This document shows, in pieces, positions 22,021 to 33,400 of a DNA stretch of 64,000 nt (position 1 is the first letter of the stretch; each line of letters opens with the position of its first letter). The position numbers and the translations under genes were made by a program. The notes beneath the pieces were generated by a model, which was not told the DNA's origin, did no database searches, and was given only the letters and a program-made list of their open reading frames with translations. The DNA is from Tanypteryx hageni (lineage: Eukaryota; Arthropoda; Insecta; Odonata; Petaluridae), in assembly GCA_028673005.1 (NCBI GenBank), contig CM054115.1:4323501-4387500 (forward strand). The letters run 5' to 3'.

Positions 22021-22789
22021 AAGCGAAGAGGTAAGAGAGAGGCGGGCGAAGACAGAGGTTAGCGAAGAGAGGCGGGTAAAGACAGAGGTGGGCGAAGAGA
22101 AAGGTGGGCGAAGAGAAAGGTGGGCGAAGAGAGAGGTGGGCTAAGAGAGAGGTGGGCGAAGACAGAGGTTAGCGAAGAGAGAGGTGGGCGAAGAGAAAGG
22201 TGGGCGAAGAGAAAGGTGGGCGAAGAGAGAGGTGGGCGAAGAGAGAGGTGGGCGAAGACAGAGGTTAGCGAAGAGATAGGAGGGCAAAGACAGAGGTTAG
22301 CGAAGAGAGAGGTGGGCAAAGACAGAGGTGGGCGAAGAGAAAGCTGGGCGAAGAGAGAGGTGGGCAAAGAGAGCGGTGGGCGAAGAGAGAGGTGGGCGAA
22401 GAGAGAGGTGGGCGAAGAAAGAGGTGGGCGAAGAGAGAGGTGGGCAAAGACAGAGGTGGGCGAAGAGAGAGGTGGGCGAAGAGAGAGGTGGGCGAAGAGA
22501 GGTGTGGGCGAAGAGAGAGGTGGGCGAAGAGAGAGGTGGGCGAAGAGAGAGGTGGGCGAAGAGAGAGGTGGGCGAAGAGAGAGGTGGGCGAAGAGAGTTG
22601 TGGGCGAAGAGAGAGGTGGGCGAAGAAAGCTGTGGCGAAGAGAGAGGTGGGCGAAGAGAGAGGTGGGCGAAGACAGAGGTGGGCGAAGGGAGAGGTGGGC
22701 GAAGACAAAGGTTAGCGAAGAAAGAGGCTGGCAAAGACAGAGGTGGGCGAAGAGAAAGGTGGGCGAAGAGAAAGGTGGGCGAAGAGAGA

Positions 22790-24580
22790 GGTGGGCGAAG
22801 AGAGAGGTGGGCAAAGACAGAGGTGGGCGAAGAGAGAGGTGGGCAAAGAGAGAGGTGGGCGAAGAGAGATGTGGGCGAAGAGAGGTGGGCGAAGACAGAG
22901 GTGGGCGAAGAGAGCGGTGGGCGAAGAAAGAGGTGGGAGAAGAGAGGTGGGCGAAGACAGAGGTGGGCAAAGAGAGAGGTGGGCAAAGACAGAGGTGGGC
23001 GAAGAAAAAGGTGGGCGAAGAGAAAGGTGGGCGAAGACAGAGGTGGGCGAAGAGAGAGGTGGGCGAAGAGAGAGGTGGGCGAAGAGAGAAGTGGGCGAAG
23101 AGAGAGGTGGGCAAAGAGAGAGGTGGGAGAAGACAGAGGTAAGCGAAGACAGAGGTTAGCGAAGAGAGAGGTGGGCGAGGAGAGAGGTGGGCGAAGAGAG
23201 AGGTGGGCGAAGAGAGAGGTGGGCGAAGAGAGAGGTGGGCAAAGAGAGAGGTGGGCGAAGACAGAGGTAAGCGAAGACAGATGTTAGCGAAGAGAGAGGT
23301 GGGCGAGGAGAGAGGTGGGCGAAGAGAGAGGTGGGCGAAGAGAGAGGTGGGCAAAGAGAGAGGTGGGCGAAGTGAGAGGTGGGCAAAGAGAGAGGTGGGC
23401 GAAGACAGAGGTTAGCGAAGAGAGAGGTGGGCGAAGAGAGAGGTGGGCGAGGAGAGAGGTGGGCGAAGAGAGAGGTGGGCGAAGTGAGAGGTGGGCGAAG
23501 AGAGAGGTGGGCAAAGAGAGAGGTGGGCGAAGACAGAGGTAAGCGAAGACAGAGGTTAGCGAAGAGAGAGGTGGGCGAAGAGAGAGGCGGGCGAAGAGAG
23601 AAGTGGGCGAAGAGAGAGGTGGGCAAAGAGAGAGGTGGGCGAAGACAGAGGTTAGCGAAGAGAGAGGTGGGCGAAGAGAGAGGTGGGCGAGGAGAGAGGT
23701 GGGCGAAGAGAGAGGTGGGCGAAGAGAGAGGTGGGCGAAGAGAGAGGTTAGCGAAGACAGAGGTTAGCGAAGAGAGAGGTGGGCGAAGAGAGAATTGGGC
23801 GAAGAGAGAGGTGGGAGAAGAGAGATGTGGGCGAAGACAGAGGTTAGCGAGGAGAGTTGTGGGCGAAGAGAGAGGTGGGCGAAGAGAGCGGTGGGCGAAG
23901 AGAGAGGTGGGCGAAGAGAGAGGTGGGCGAAGACAGAGGTGGGCGAAGAGAGAGGTGGGCGAAGAGAGAGGTGGGCGAAGAGAGCGGTGGGAGAACAGAG
24001 CGGTAGGCGAAGAGAGAGGTGGGCGAAGACAGAGGTGGGCGAAGAGAGAGGCGGGCAAAGACAAACGTTAGCGAAGAGAGAGGTGGGCGAGGAGAGAGGT
24101 GGGCGAAGAGAGAGGTGGGCAAAGAGAGAGGTGGGCGAAGAGAGAGGTGGGCGAAGAGAGAGGTGGGCGAAGAGAGAGGTGGGCGAAGAGAGAGGTGGGC
24201 GAAGACAGAGGTTAGCGAAGAGAGGTGTGGGCGAAGAGAGAGGTGGGCGAAGAGAGCGGTGGGCGAAGAGAGGTGGGCGAAGAGAGGTGGACAAAGAGAA
24301 CGGTGGGCGAAGAGAGAGGTGGGCGAGGACAGATGTGGGCGAAGAGAGAGGCGGGCAAAGAGAGAGGTTAGCAAAGACAGAGGTTAGCGAAGAGAGAGGT
24401 GGGCGAAGAGAGAGGTGGGCGAAGAGAGAGGTGGGAGAAGAGAGAGGTGGGCGAAGAGAGCGGTGGGCGAAGAGAGAGGTGGGCGAAGAGAGAGGTGGGC
24501 GAATAGAGAGGTGGGCGAAGAGAGATGTGGGCGAAGACAGAGGTTAGCGAGGAGAGTTGTGGGCGAAGAGAGAGGTGGGC
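22790..24580 (+). repeat. Higher-order block A1 (period 2,166 bp)
   Basis: The order of variant monomers here recurs 2,166 bp to the right with few changes. Anchor points are GCAAAGACAG at 22811 and 24977, and a GTTAGCGAGGAGAG at 24543 and 26709. Confidence 0.85.
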
Positions 24581-24955
24581 GAAGAGAGCGGTGGGCGAAG
24601 AGAGAGGTGGGCGAAGAGAGAGGTGGGCGAAGACAGAGGTAAGCGAAGACAGAGGTTAGCGAAGAGAGAGGTGGGCGAAGAGAGAGGTGGGCGAAGAGAG
24701 AGGTGGGAGAAGAGAGAGGTGGGCGAAAACAGAGGTGGGCGAAGACAGAGGTAAGCGAAGACAGAGGTTAGCGAAGAGAGGTGGGCGAAGAGAGAGGTGG
24801 GCGGAGTGAGAGGTGGGCGAAGAGAGAAGTGGGCGAAGAGAGAGGTTAGCGAAGAGAGAGGTGGGCGAAGAGAGAGGTGGGCGAGGAGAGAGGTGGGCGA
24901 AGAGAGAGGTGGGCGAAGAGAGAGGTGGGCGAAGAGAGAGGTGGGCGAAGAGATA

Positions 24956-26746
24956 GGTGGGCGAAGAGAGAGGTGGGCAAAGACAGAGGTGGGCGAAGAG
25001 AGAGGTGGGCAAAGAGAGAGGTGGGCGAAGAGAGATGTGGGCGAAGAGAGGTGGGCGAAGACAGAGGTGGGCGAAGAGAGCGGTGGGCGAAGAAAGAGGT
25101 GGGCGAAGAGAGGTGGGCGAAGACAAAGGTGGGCAAAGAGAGAGGTGGGCAAAGACAGAGGTGGGCGAAGAAAAAGGTGGGCGAAGAGAAAGGTGGGCGA
25201 AGACAGAGGTGGGCGAAGAGAGAGGTGGGCGAAGAGAGAGGTGGGCGAAGAGAGAAGTGGGCGAAGAGAGAGGTGGGCAAAGAGAGAGGTGGGAGAAGAC
25301 AGAGGTAAGCGAAGACAGAGGTTAGCGAAGAGAGAGGTGGGCGAGGAGAGAGGTGGGCGAAGAGAGAGGTGGGCGAAGAGAGAGGTGGGCGAAGAGAGAG
25401 GTGGGCAAAAAGAGAGGTGGGCGAAGACAGAGGTAAGCGAAGACAGATGTTAGCGAAGAGAGAGGTGGGCGAGGAGAGAGGTGGGCGAAGAGAGAGGTGG
25501 GCGAAGAGAGAGGTGGGCAAAGAGAGAGGTGGGCGTAGAGAGAGGTGGGCAAAGAGAGAGGTGGGCGAAGACAGAGGTTAGCGAAGAGAGAGGTGGGCGA
25601 AGAGAGAGGTGGGCGAGGAGAGAGGTGGGCGAAGAGAGAGGTGGGCGAAGAGAGAGGTGGGCGAAGAGAGAGGTGGGCAAAGAGAGAGGTGGGCGAAGAC
25701 AGAGGTAAGCGAAGACAGAGGTTAGCGAAGAGAGAGGTGGGCGAAGAGAGAGGTGGGCGAAGAGAGAAGTGGGCGAAGAGAGAGGTGGGCAAAGAGAGAG
25801 GTGGGCGAAGACAGAGGTTAGCGAAGAGAGAGGTGGGCGAAGAGAGAGGTGGGCGAGGAGAGAGGTGGGCGAAGAGAGAGGTGGGCGAAGAGAGAGGTGG
25901 GCGAAGAGAGAGGTTAGCGAAGACAGAGGTTAGCGAAGAGAGAGGTGGGCGAAGAGAGAAGTGGGCGAAGAGAGAGGTGGGAGAAGAGAGATGTGGGCGA
26001 AGACAGAGGTTAGCGAGGAGAGTTGTGGGCGAAGAGAGAGGTGGGCGAAGAGAGCGGTGGGCGAAGAGAGAGGTGGGCGAAGAGAGAGGTGGGCGAAGAC
26101 AGAGGTGGGCGAAGAGAGAGGTGGGCGAAGAGAGAGGTGGGCGAAGAGAGCGGTGGGAGAACAGAGCGGTAGGCGAAGAGAGAGGTGGGCGAAGACAGAG
26201 GTGGGCGAAGAGAGAGGCGGGCAAAGACAAACGTTATCGAAGAGAGAGGTGGGCGAGGAGAGAGGTGGGCGAAGAGAGAGGTGGGCAAAGAGAGAGGTGG
26301 GCGAAGAGAGAGGTGGGCGAAGAGAGAGGTGGGCGAAGAGAGAGGTGGGCGAAGAGAGAGGTGGGCGAAGACAGAGGTTAGCGAAGAGAGGTGTGGGCGA
26401 AGAGAGAGGTGGGCGAAGAGAGCGGTGGGCGAAGAGAGGTGGGCGAAGAGAGGTGGACAAAGAGAACGGTGGGCGAAGAGAGAGGTGGGCGAGGACAGAT
26501 GTGGGCGAAGAGAGAGGCGGGCAAAGAGAGAGGTTAGCAAAGACAGAGGTTAGCGAAGAGAGAGGTGGGCGAAGAGAGAGGTGGGCGAAGAGAGAGGTGG
26601 GAGAAGAGAGAGGTGGGCGAAGAGAGCGGTGGGCGAAGAGAGACGTGGGCGAAGAGAGAGGTGGGCGAAGAGAGAGGTGGGCGAAGAGAGATGTGGGCGA
26701 AGACAGAGGTTAGCGAGGAGAGTTGTGGGCGAAGAGAGGTGGGCGA
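24956..26746 (+). repeat. Higher-order block A2 (period 2,166 bp)
   Basis: Second copy of block A1. Small differences, such as GCAAAAAGAG near 25405 and ACGTTATCG near 26231 against ACGTTAGCG, show it is a real duplicate and not an exact computational copy. Confidence 0.85.
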
Positions 26747-27419
26747 AGAGAGCGGTGGGCGAAGAGAGAGGTGGGCGAAGAGAGAGGTGGGCGAAGACAG
26801 AGGTGGGTGAAGAGAGAGTTGGGCGAAGAGAGAGGTGGGCGAAGAGAGCGGTGGGCGAAGAAAGCGGTGGCGAAGAGAGAGGTGGGCGAAGAGAGAGGTG
26901 GGCGAAGACAGAGGTGGGCGAAGAGAGGTGGGCGAAGAGAGCGGTGGGCGAAGAGAGGTGGGCGAAGAGAGAGGTGGGCGAAGAGAGCGGTGGGCGAAGA
27001 AAGCGGTGGCGAAGAGAGAGGTGGGCGAAGAGAGAGGTGGGCGAAGACAAAGGTTAGCGAAGAAAGAGGCTGGCAAAGACAGAGGTGGGCGAAGAGAAAG
27101 GTGGGCGAAGAGAAAGGTGGGCGAAGTGAGAGGTGGGCGAAGAGAGAGGTGGGCAAAGACAGAGGTAGGCGAAGAGAGAGGTGGGCGAAGAGAGAGGTGG
27201 GCGAAGAGAGATGTGGGTGAAGAGAGGTGGGCGAAGACAGAGGTGGGCGAAGAGAGCGGTGGGCGAAGAAAGAGGTGGGCGAAGAGAGGTGGGCGAAGAC
27301 AGAGGTGGGCAAAGAGAGAGGTGGGCAAAGACAGAGGTGGGCGAAGAGAAAGATGGGCGAAGAGAAAGTTGGGCGAAGACAGAGGTGGGCGAAGAGAGAG
27401 GTGGGCGAAGAGAGAGGTG

Positions 27420-30400
27420 AGATAAGACAGAGGTAGCAAAGAGAGAGGTGGGCGAAGAGAGAGGTGGGCGAAGAGAGGTATGGGCGAAGAGAGAGGTGGG
27501 CGAAGACAGAGGTAAGCGAAGACAGAGGTTAGCGAAGAGAGAGGTGGGCGAAGAGAGAGGTGGGCGAAGAGAGAGGTGGGCGAAAACAGAGGTGGGTGAA
27601 GACAGAGGTAAGCGAAGACAGAGGTTAGCGAAGAGAGGTGGGCGAAGAGAGAGGTGGGCGGAGTGAGAGGTGGGCGAAGAGAGAAGTGGGCGAAGAGAGA
27701 GGTTAGCGAAGAGAGAGGTGGGCGAAGAGAGAGGTGGGCGAGGAGAGAGGTGGGCGAAGAGAGAGGTGGGCGAAGAGAGAGGTGGGCGAAGAGAGAGGTG
27801 GGCGAAGAGAGAGGTGGGCGAAGAGAGAGGTGGGCGAAGACAGAGGTTAGCGAAGAGAAAAGTGGGCGAAGAGAGAGGTGGGCGAAGACAAAGGTTAGCG
27901 AAGAGAGAGGTGGGCGAAGAGAGAGGTGGGCGAAGACAGAGGTTAGCGAAGAGAGAGGTGGGCGAAGAGAGAGGTGGGCGAAGAGAGAGGTGGGCGAAGA
28001 GAGAGGTGGGCGAAGAGAAAGGTGGGCGAAGAGAGAGGTGGGCGAAGACAGAGGTTAGCGAAGAGAAAAGTGGGCGAAGAGAGAGGTGGGCGAAGACAAA
28101 GGTTAGCGAAGAGAGAGGTAGGCGAAGAGAGAGGTGGGCGAAGACAGAGGTAAGCGAAGACAGAGGTTAGCGAAGAGAGAGGTGGGCGAAGAGAGAGGTG
28201 GGCGAAGACAGAGGTTAGCGAAGAGGAAAGTGGGCGAAGAGAGAGGTGGGCGAAGACAAAGGTTAGCGAAGAGAGAGGTGGGCGAAGAGAGAGGTGGGCG
28301 AAGACAGAGGTTAGCGAAGAGAGAGGTGGGCGAAGAGAGAGGTGGGCGAAGAGAGAGGTGGGCTAAGAGAGAGGTGGGCGAAGAGAGAGGTGGGCGAAGA
28401 GAGAGGTGGGGGAAGACAGAGGTTAGCGAATAGAAAAGTGGGCGAAGAGAGAGGTGGGCGAAGACAAAGGTTAGCGAAGAGAGAGCCGGGCAAAGACAGA
28501 GGTGGGCGAAGAGAGAGGTGGGCGAAGAGAGGTGTGGGCGAAGAGAGAGGTGGGAGAAGACAGAGGTAAGCGAAGACAGAGTTAAGCGAAGAGAGAGGTG
28601 GGCGAAGAGAGATGTGGGCGAAGAGAGAGGTGGGCGAAGAGAGAAGTGGGCGAAGAGAGAGGTGGGCAAAGAGAGAGGTTAGCGAAGAGAGAGGTGGGCG
28701 AAGAGAGAGGTGGGCGAGGAGAGAGGTGGGCGAAGACAAAGGTGGGCGAAGAGAAAGGTGGGCGAAGAGAAAGGTGGGCGAAGAGAGAGGTGGGCGAAGA
28801 CAAAGATTAGCGAAGAGAGAGCCGGGCAAAGACAGAGTTGGGCGAAGAGAGAGGTGGGCGAAGAGAGGTGTGGGCGAAGAGAGAGGTGGGCGAGGACAGA
28901 GGTAAGCGAAGACAGAGGTTAGCGAAGAGAGAGGTGGGCGAAGAGAGAGGTGGGCGAAGAGAGAGGTGGGAGAAGAGAGAGGTGGGCGAAAACAGAGGTG
29001 GGCGAAGACAGAGGTAAGCGAAGACAGAGGTTAGCGAAGAGAGGTGGGCGAAGAGAGAGGTGGGCGGAGTGAGAGGTGGGCGAAGAGAGAAGTGGGCGAA
29101 GAGAGAGGTTAGCGAAGAGAGAGGTGGGCGAAGAGAGAGGTGGGCGAGGAGAGAGGTGGGCGAAGAGAGAGGTGGGCGAAGAGAGAGGTGGGCGAAGAGA
29201 GAGGTGGGCGAAGAGAGAGGTGGGCGAAGAGAGAGGTGGGCGAAGACAGAGGTTAGCGAAGAGAAAAGTGGGCGAAGAGAGAGGTGGGCGAAGACAAAGG
29301 TTAGCGAAGAGAGAGGTGGGCGAAGAGAGAGGTGGGCGAAGACAGAGGTTAGCGAAGAGAGAGGTGGGCGAAGAGAGAGGTGGGCGAAGAGAGAGGTGGG
29401 CGAAGATAGAGGTGGGCGAAGAGAAAGGTGGGCGAAGAGAGAGGTGGGCGAAGACAGAGGTTAGCGAAGAGAAAAGTGGGCGAAGAGAGAGGTGGGCGAA
29501 GACAAAGGTTAGCGAAGAGAGAGGTAGGCGAAGAGAGAGGTGGGCGAAGACAGAGGTAAGCGAAGAAAGAGGTTAGCGAAGAGAGAGGTGGGCGAAGAGA
29601 GAGGTGGGCGAAGAGAGAGGTGGGCGAAGAGAGAGGTGGGCGAAGACAGAGGTAAGCGAAGACAGAGGTTAGCGAAGAGAGTTGGGCGAAGAGAGAGGTG
29701 GGCGGAGTGAGAGGTGGGCGAAGAGAGAAGTGGGCGAAGAGAGAGGTTAGCGAAGAGAGAGGTGGGCGAAGAGAGAGGTGGGCGAGGAGAGAGGTGGGCG
29801 AAGAGAGAGGTGGGCGAAGAGAGAGGTGGGCGAAGAGAGAGGTGGGCGAAGAGAGAGGTGGGCGAAGACAGTGGTTAGCGAAGAGAAAAGTGGGCGAAGA
29901 GAGAGGTGGGCGAAGACAAAGGTTAGCGAAGAGAGAGGTGGGCGAAGAGAGAGGTGGGCGAAGACAGAGGTTAGCGAAGAGAGAGGTGGGCGAAGAGAGA
30001 GGTGGGCGAAGAGAGAGGTGGGCGAAGAGAGAGGTGGGCGAAGAGAGAGGTGGGCGAAGAGAGAGGTGGGCGAAGACAGAGGTTAGCGAAGAGAAAAGTG
30101 GGCGAAGAGAGAGGTGGGCGAAGACAAAGGTTAGCGAAGAGAGAGCCGGGCAAAGACAGAGGTGGGCGAAGAGAGAGGTGGGCGAAGAGAGGTGTGGGCG
30201 AAGAGAGAGGTGGGAGAAGACAGAGGTAAGCGAAGACAGAGTTAAGCGAAGAGAGTGGTGGGCGAAGAGAGAGGTGGGCGAAGAGAGAGGTGGGCGAAGA
30301 GAGAAGTGGGCGAAGAGAGAGGTGGGCAAAGAGAGAGGTTAGCGAAGAGAGAGGTGGGCGAAGAGAGAGGTGGGCGAAGAGAGAGGTGGGCGAAGAGAGA

Positions 30401-33400
30401 GGTGGGCGAAGAGAAAGGTGGGCGAAGAGAAAGGTGGGCGAAGAGAGAGGTGGGCGAAGAGAGGTGTGGGCGAAGAGAGAGGTGGGCGAAGACAGAGTTT
30501 AGCGAAGAGAGAGGTGGGCGAAGAGAGACGTGGGCGAAGAGAGAGGTGGGCGAAGAGAGAGGTGGGAGAAGAGAGAGGTGGGCGAAGACAGAGGTAAGCG
30601 AAGACAGAGGTTAGCGAAGAGAGGTGGGCGAAGAGAGAGGTGGGCGGAGTGAGAGGTGGGCGAAGAGAGAAGTGGACGAAGAGAGAGGTTAGCGAAGAGA
30701 GAGGTGGGCGAAGAGAGAGGTGGTGCGAGGAGAGAGGTGGGCGAAGAGAGAGGTGGGCGAAGAGAGAGGTGGGCGAAGAGAGAGGTGGGCGAAGAGAGAG
30801 GTGGGCGAAGAGAGAGGTGGGCGAAGAGAGAGGTGGGCGAAGACAGAGGTTAGCGAAGAGAAAAGTGGGCGAAGAGAGAGGTGGGCGAAGACAAAGGTTA
30901 GCGAAGAGAGAGGTGGGCGAAGAGAGAGGTGGGCGAAGACGGAGTTTAGCGAAGAGAGAGGTGGGCGAAGAGAGACGTGGGCGAAGAGAGAGGTGGGCGA
31001 AGAGAGAGGTGGGCGAAGAGAGAGGTGGGCGAAGAGAGAGGTGGGCGAAGACAGAGGTTAGCGAAGAGAAAAGTGGGCGAAGAGAGAGGTGGGCGAAGAC
31101 AAAGGTTAGCGAAGAGAGAGGTGGGCGAAGAGAGAGGTGGGCGAAGACAGAGGTAAGCGAAGACAGAGGTTAGCGAAGAGAGAGGTGGGCGAAGAGAGAG
31201 GTGGGCGAAGAGAGAGGTGGGCGAAGAGAGAGGTGGGCGAAGACAGAGGTAAGCGAAGACAGAGGTTAGCGAAGAGAGGTGGGCGAAGAGAGAGGTGGGC
31301 GGAGTGAGAGGTGGGCGAAGAGAGAAGTGGGCGAAGAGAGAGGTTAGCGAAGAGAGAGGTGGGCGAAGAGAGAGGTGGGCGAGGAGAGAGGTGGGCGAAG
31401 AGAGAGGTGGGCGAAGAGAGATGTGGGCGAAGAGAGAGGTGGGCGAAGAGAGAGGTGGGCGAAGAGAGAGGTGGGCGAAGAGAGAGGTGGGCGAAGAGAG
31501 AGGTGGGCGAAGACAGAGGTTAGCGAAGAGAAAAGTGGGCGAAGAGAGAGGTGGGCGAAGACAAAGGTTAGCGAAGAGAGAGGTGGGCGAAGAGAGAGGT
31601 GGGCGAAGACAGAGGTTAGCGAAGAGAGAGGTGGGCGAAGAGAGAGGTGGGCGAAGAGAGAGGTGGGCGAAGAGAGAGGTGGGCGAAGAGAGAGGTGGGC
31701 GACGAGAGAGGTGGGCGAAGAGAGAGGTGGGCGAAGAGAGAGGTGGGCGAAGACAGAGGTTAGCGAAGAGAAAAGTGGGCGAAGAGAGAGGTGGGCGAAG
31801 ACAAAGGTTAGCGAAGAGAGAGGTGGGCGAAGAGAGAGGTGAGCGAAGACAGAGGTAAGCGAAGACAGAGGTTAGCGAAGAGAGAGGTGGGCGAAGAGAG
31901 AGGTGGGCGAAGAGAGAGGTGGGCGAAGAGAGAGGTGGGCGAAGACAGAGGTAAGCGAAGACAGAGGTTAGCGAAGAGAGGTGGGCGAAGAGAGAGGTGG
32001 GCGGAGTGAGAGGTGGGCGAAGAGAGAAGTGGGCGAAGAGAGAGGTTAGCGAGGAGAGAGGTGGGCGAAGAGAGAGGTAGGCGAAGAGAGAGGTGGGCGA
32101 AGAGAGAGGTGGGCGAAGAGAGAGGTGGGCGAAGAGAGAGGTGGGCGAAGACAGAGGTCAGCGAAGAGAGAGGTGGGCGAAGAGAGAGGTGGGCGAAGAC
32201 AGAGGTTAGCGAAGAGAGAGGTGGGCGAAGAGAGAGGTGGGCGAAGAGAGAGGTGGGCGAAGAGAGAGGTGGGCGAAGAGAGAGGTGGGCGAAGAGAGAG
32301 GTGGGAGAAGAGAGAGGTGGGCGAAGACAGAGGTAAGCGAAGAGAGAGGTGGGCGAAGAGAGAGGTGGGCGAAGAGAGAGTTGGGCGAAGAGAGAGGTGG
32401 GCGAAGAGAGAGGTGGGCGAAGAGAGAGATGGGCGAAGACAGAGGTTAGCAAAGAGAAAAGTAGGCGAAGAGAGAGGTGGGCGAAGACAAAGGTTAGCGA
32501 AGAGAGAGCCGGGCAAAGACAGAGGTGGGCGAAGAGAGAGGTGGGCGAAGAGAGGTGTGGGCGAAGAGAGAGGTGGGAGAAGACAGAGGTAAGCGAAGAC
32601 AAAGTTTAGCGAAGAGAGAGGTGGGCGAAGAGAGAGGTGGGCGAATAGAGAGGTGGGCGAAGAGAGAAGTGGGCGAAGAGAGAGGTGGGCAAAGAGAGAG
32701 GTGGGCGAAGACAGAGGTTAGCGAAGAGAGAGGTGGGCGAAGAGAGAGGTGGGCGAGGAGAGAGGTGGGCGAAGACAAAGGTGGGCGAAGAGAAAGGTGG
32801 GCGAAGAGAAAGGTGGGCGAAGAGAGAGGTGGGCGAAGACAAAGATTAGCGAAGAGAGAGCCGGGCAAAGACAGAGTTGGGCGAAGAGAGAGGTGGGCGA
32901 AGAGAGGTGTGGGCGAAGAGAGAGGTGGGCGAAGACAGAGGTAAGCGAAGACAGAGGTTAGCGAAGAGAGAGGTGGGCGAAGAGAGAGGTGGGCGAAGAG
33001 AGAGGTGGGCGAAGAGAGAGGTGGGCGAAGAGAGAGGTGGGCGAAGACAGAGGTAAGCGAAGACAGAGGTTAGCGAAGAGAGGTGGGCGAAGAGAGAGGT
33101 GGGCGGAGTGAGAGGTGGGCGAAGAGAGAAGTGGGCGAAGAGAGAGTTTAGCGAAGAGAGAGGTGGGCGAAGAGAGAGGTGGGCGAGGAGAGAGGTGGGC
33201 GAAGAGAGAGGTGGGCGAAGAGAGAGGTGGGCGAAGAGAGAGGTGGGCGAAGAGAGAGGTGGGCGAAGAGAGAGGTGGGCGAAGAGAGAGGTGGGCGAAG
33301 ACAGAGGTTAGCGAAGAGAAAAGTGGGCGAAGAGAGAGGTGGGCGAAGACAAAGGTTAGCGAAGAGAGAGTTGGGCGAAGAGAGAGGTGGGCGAAGACAG

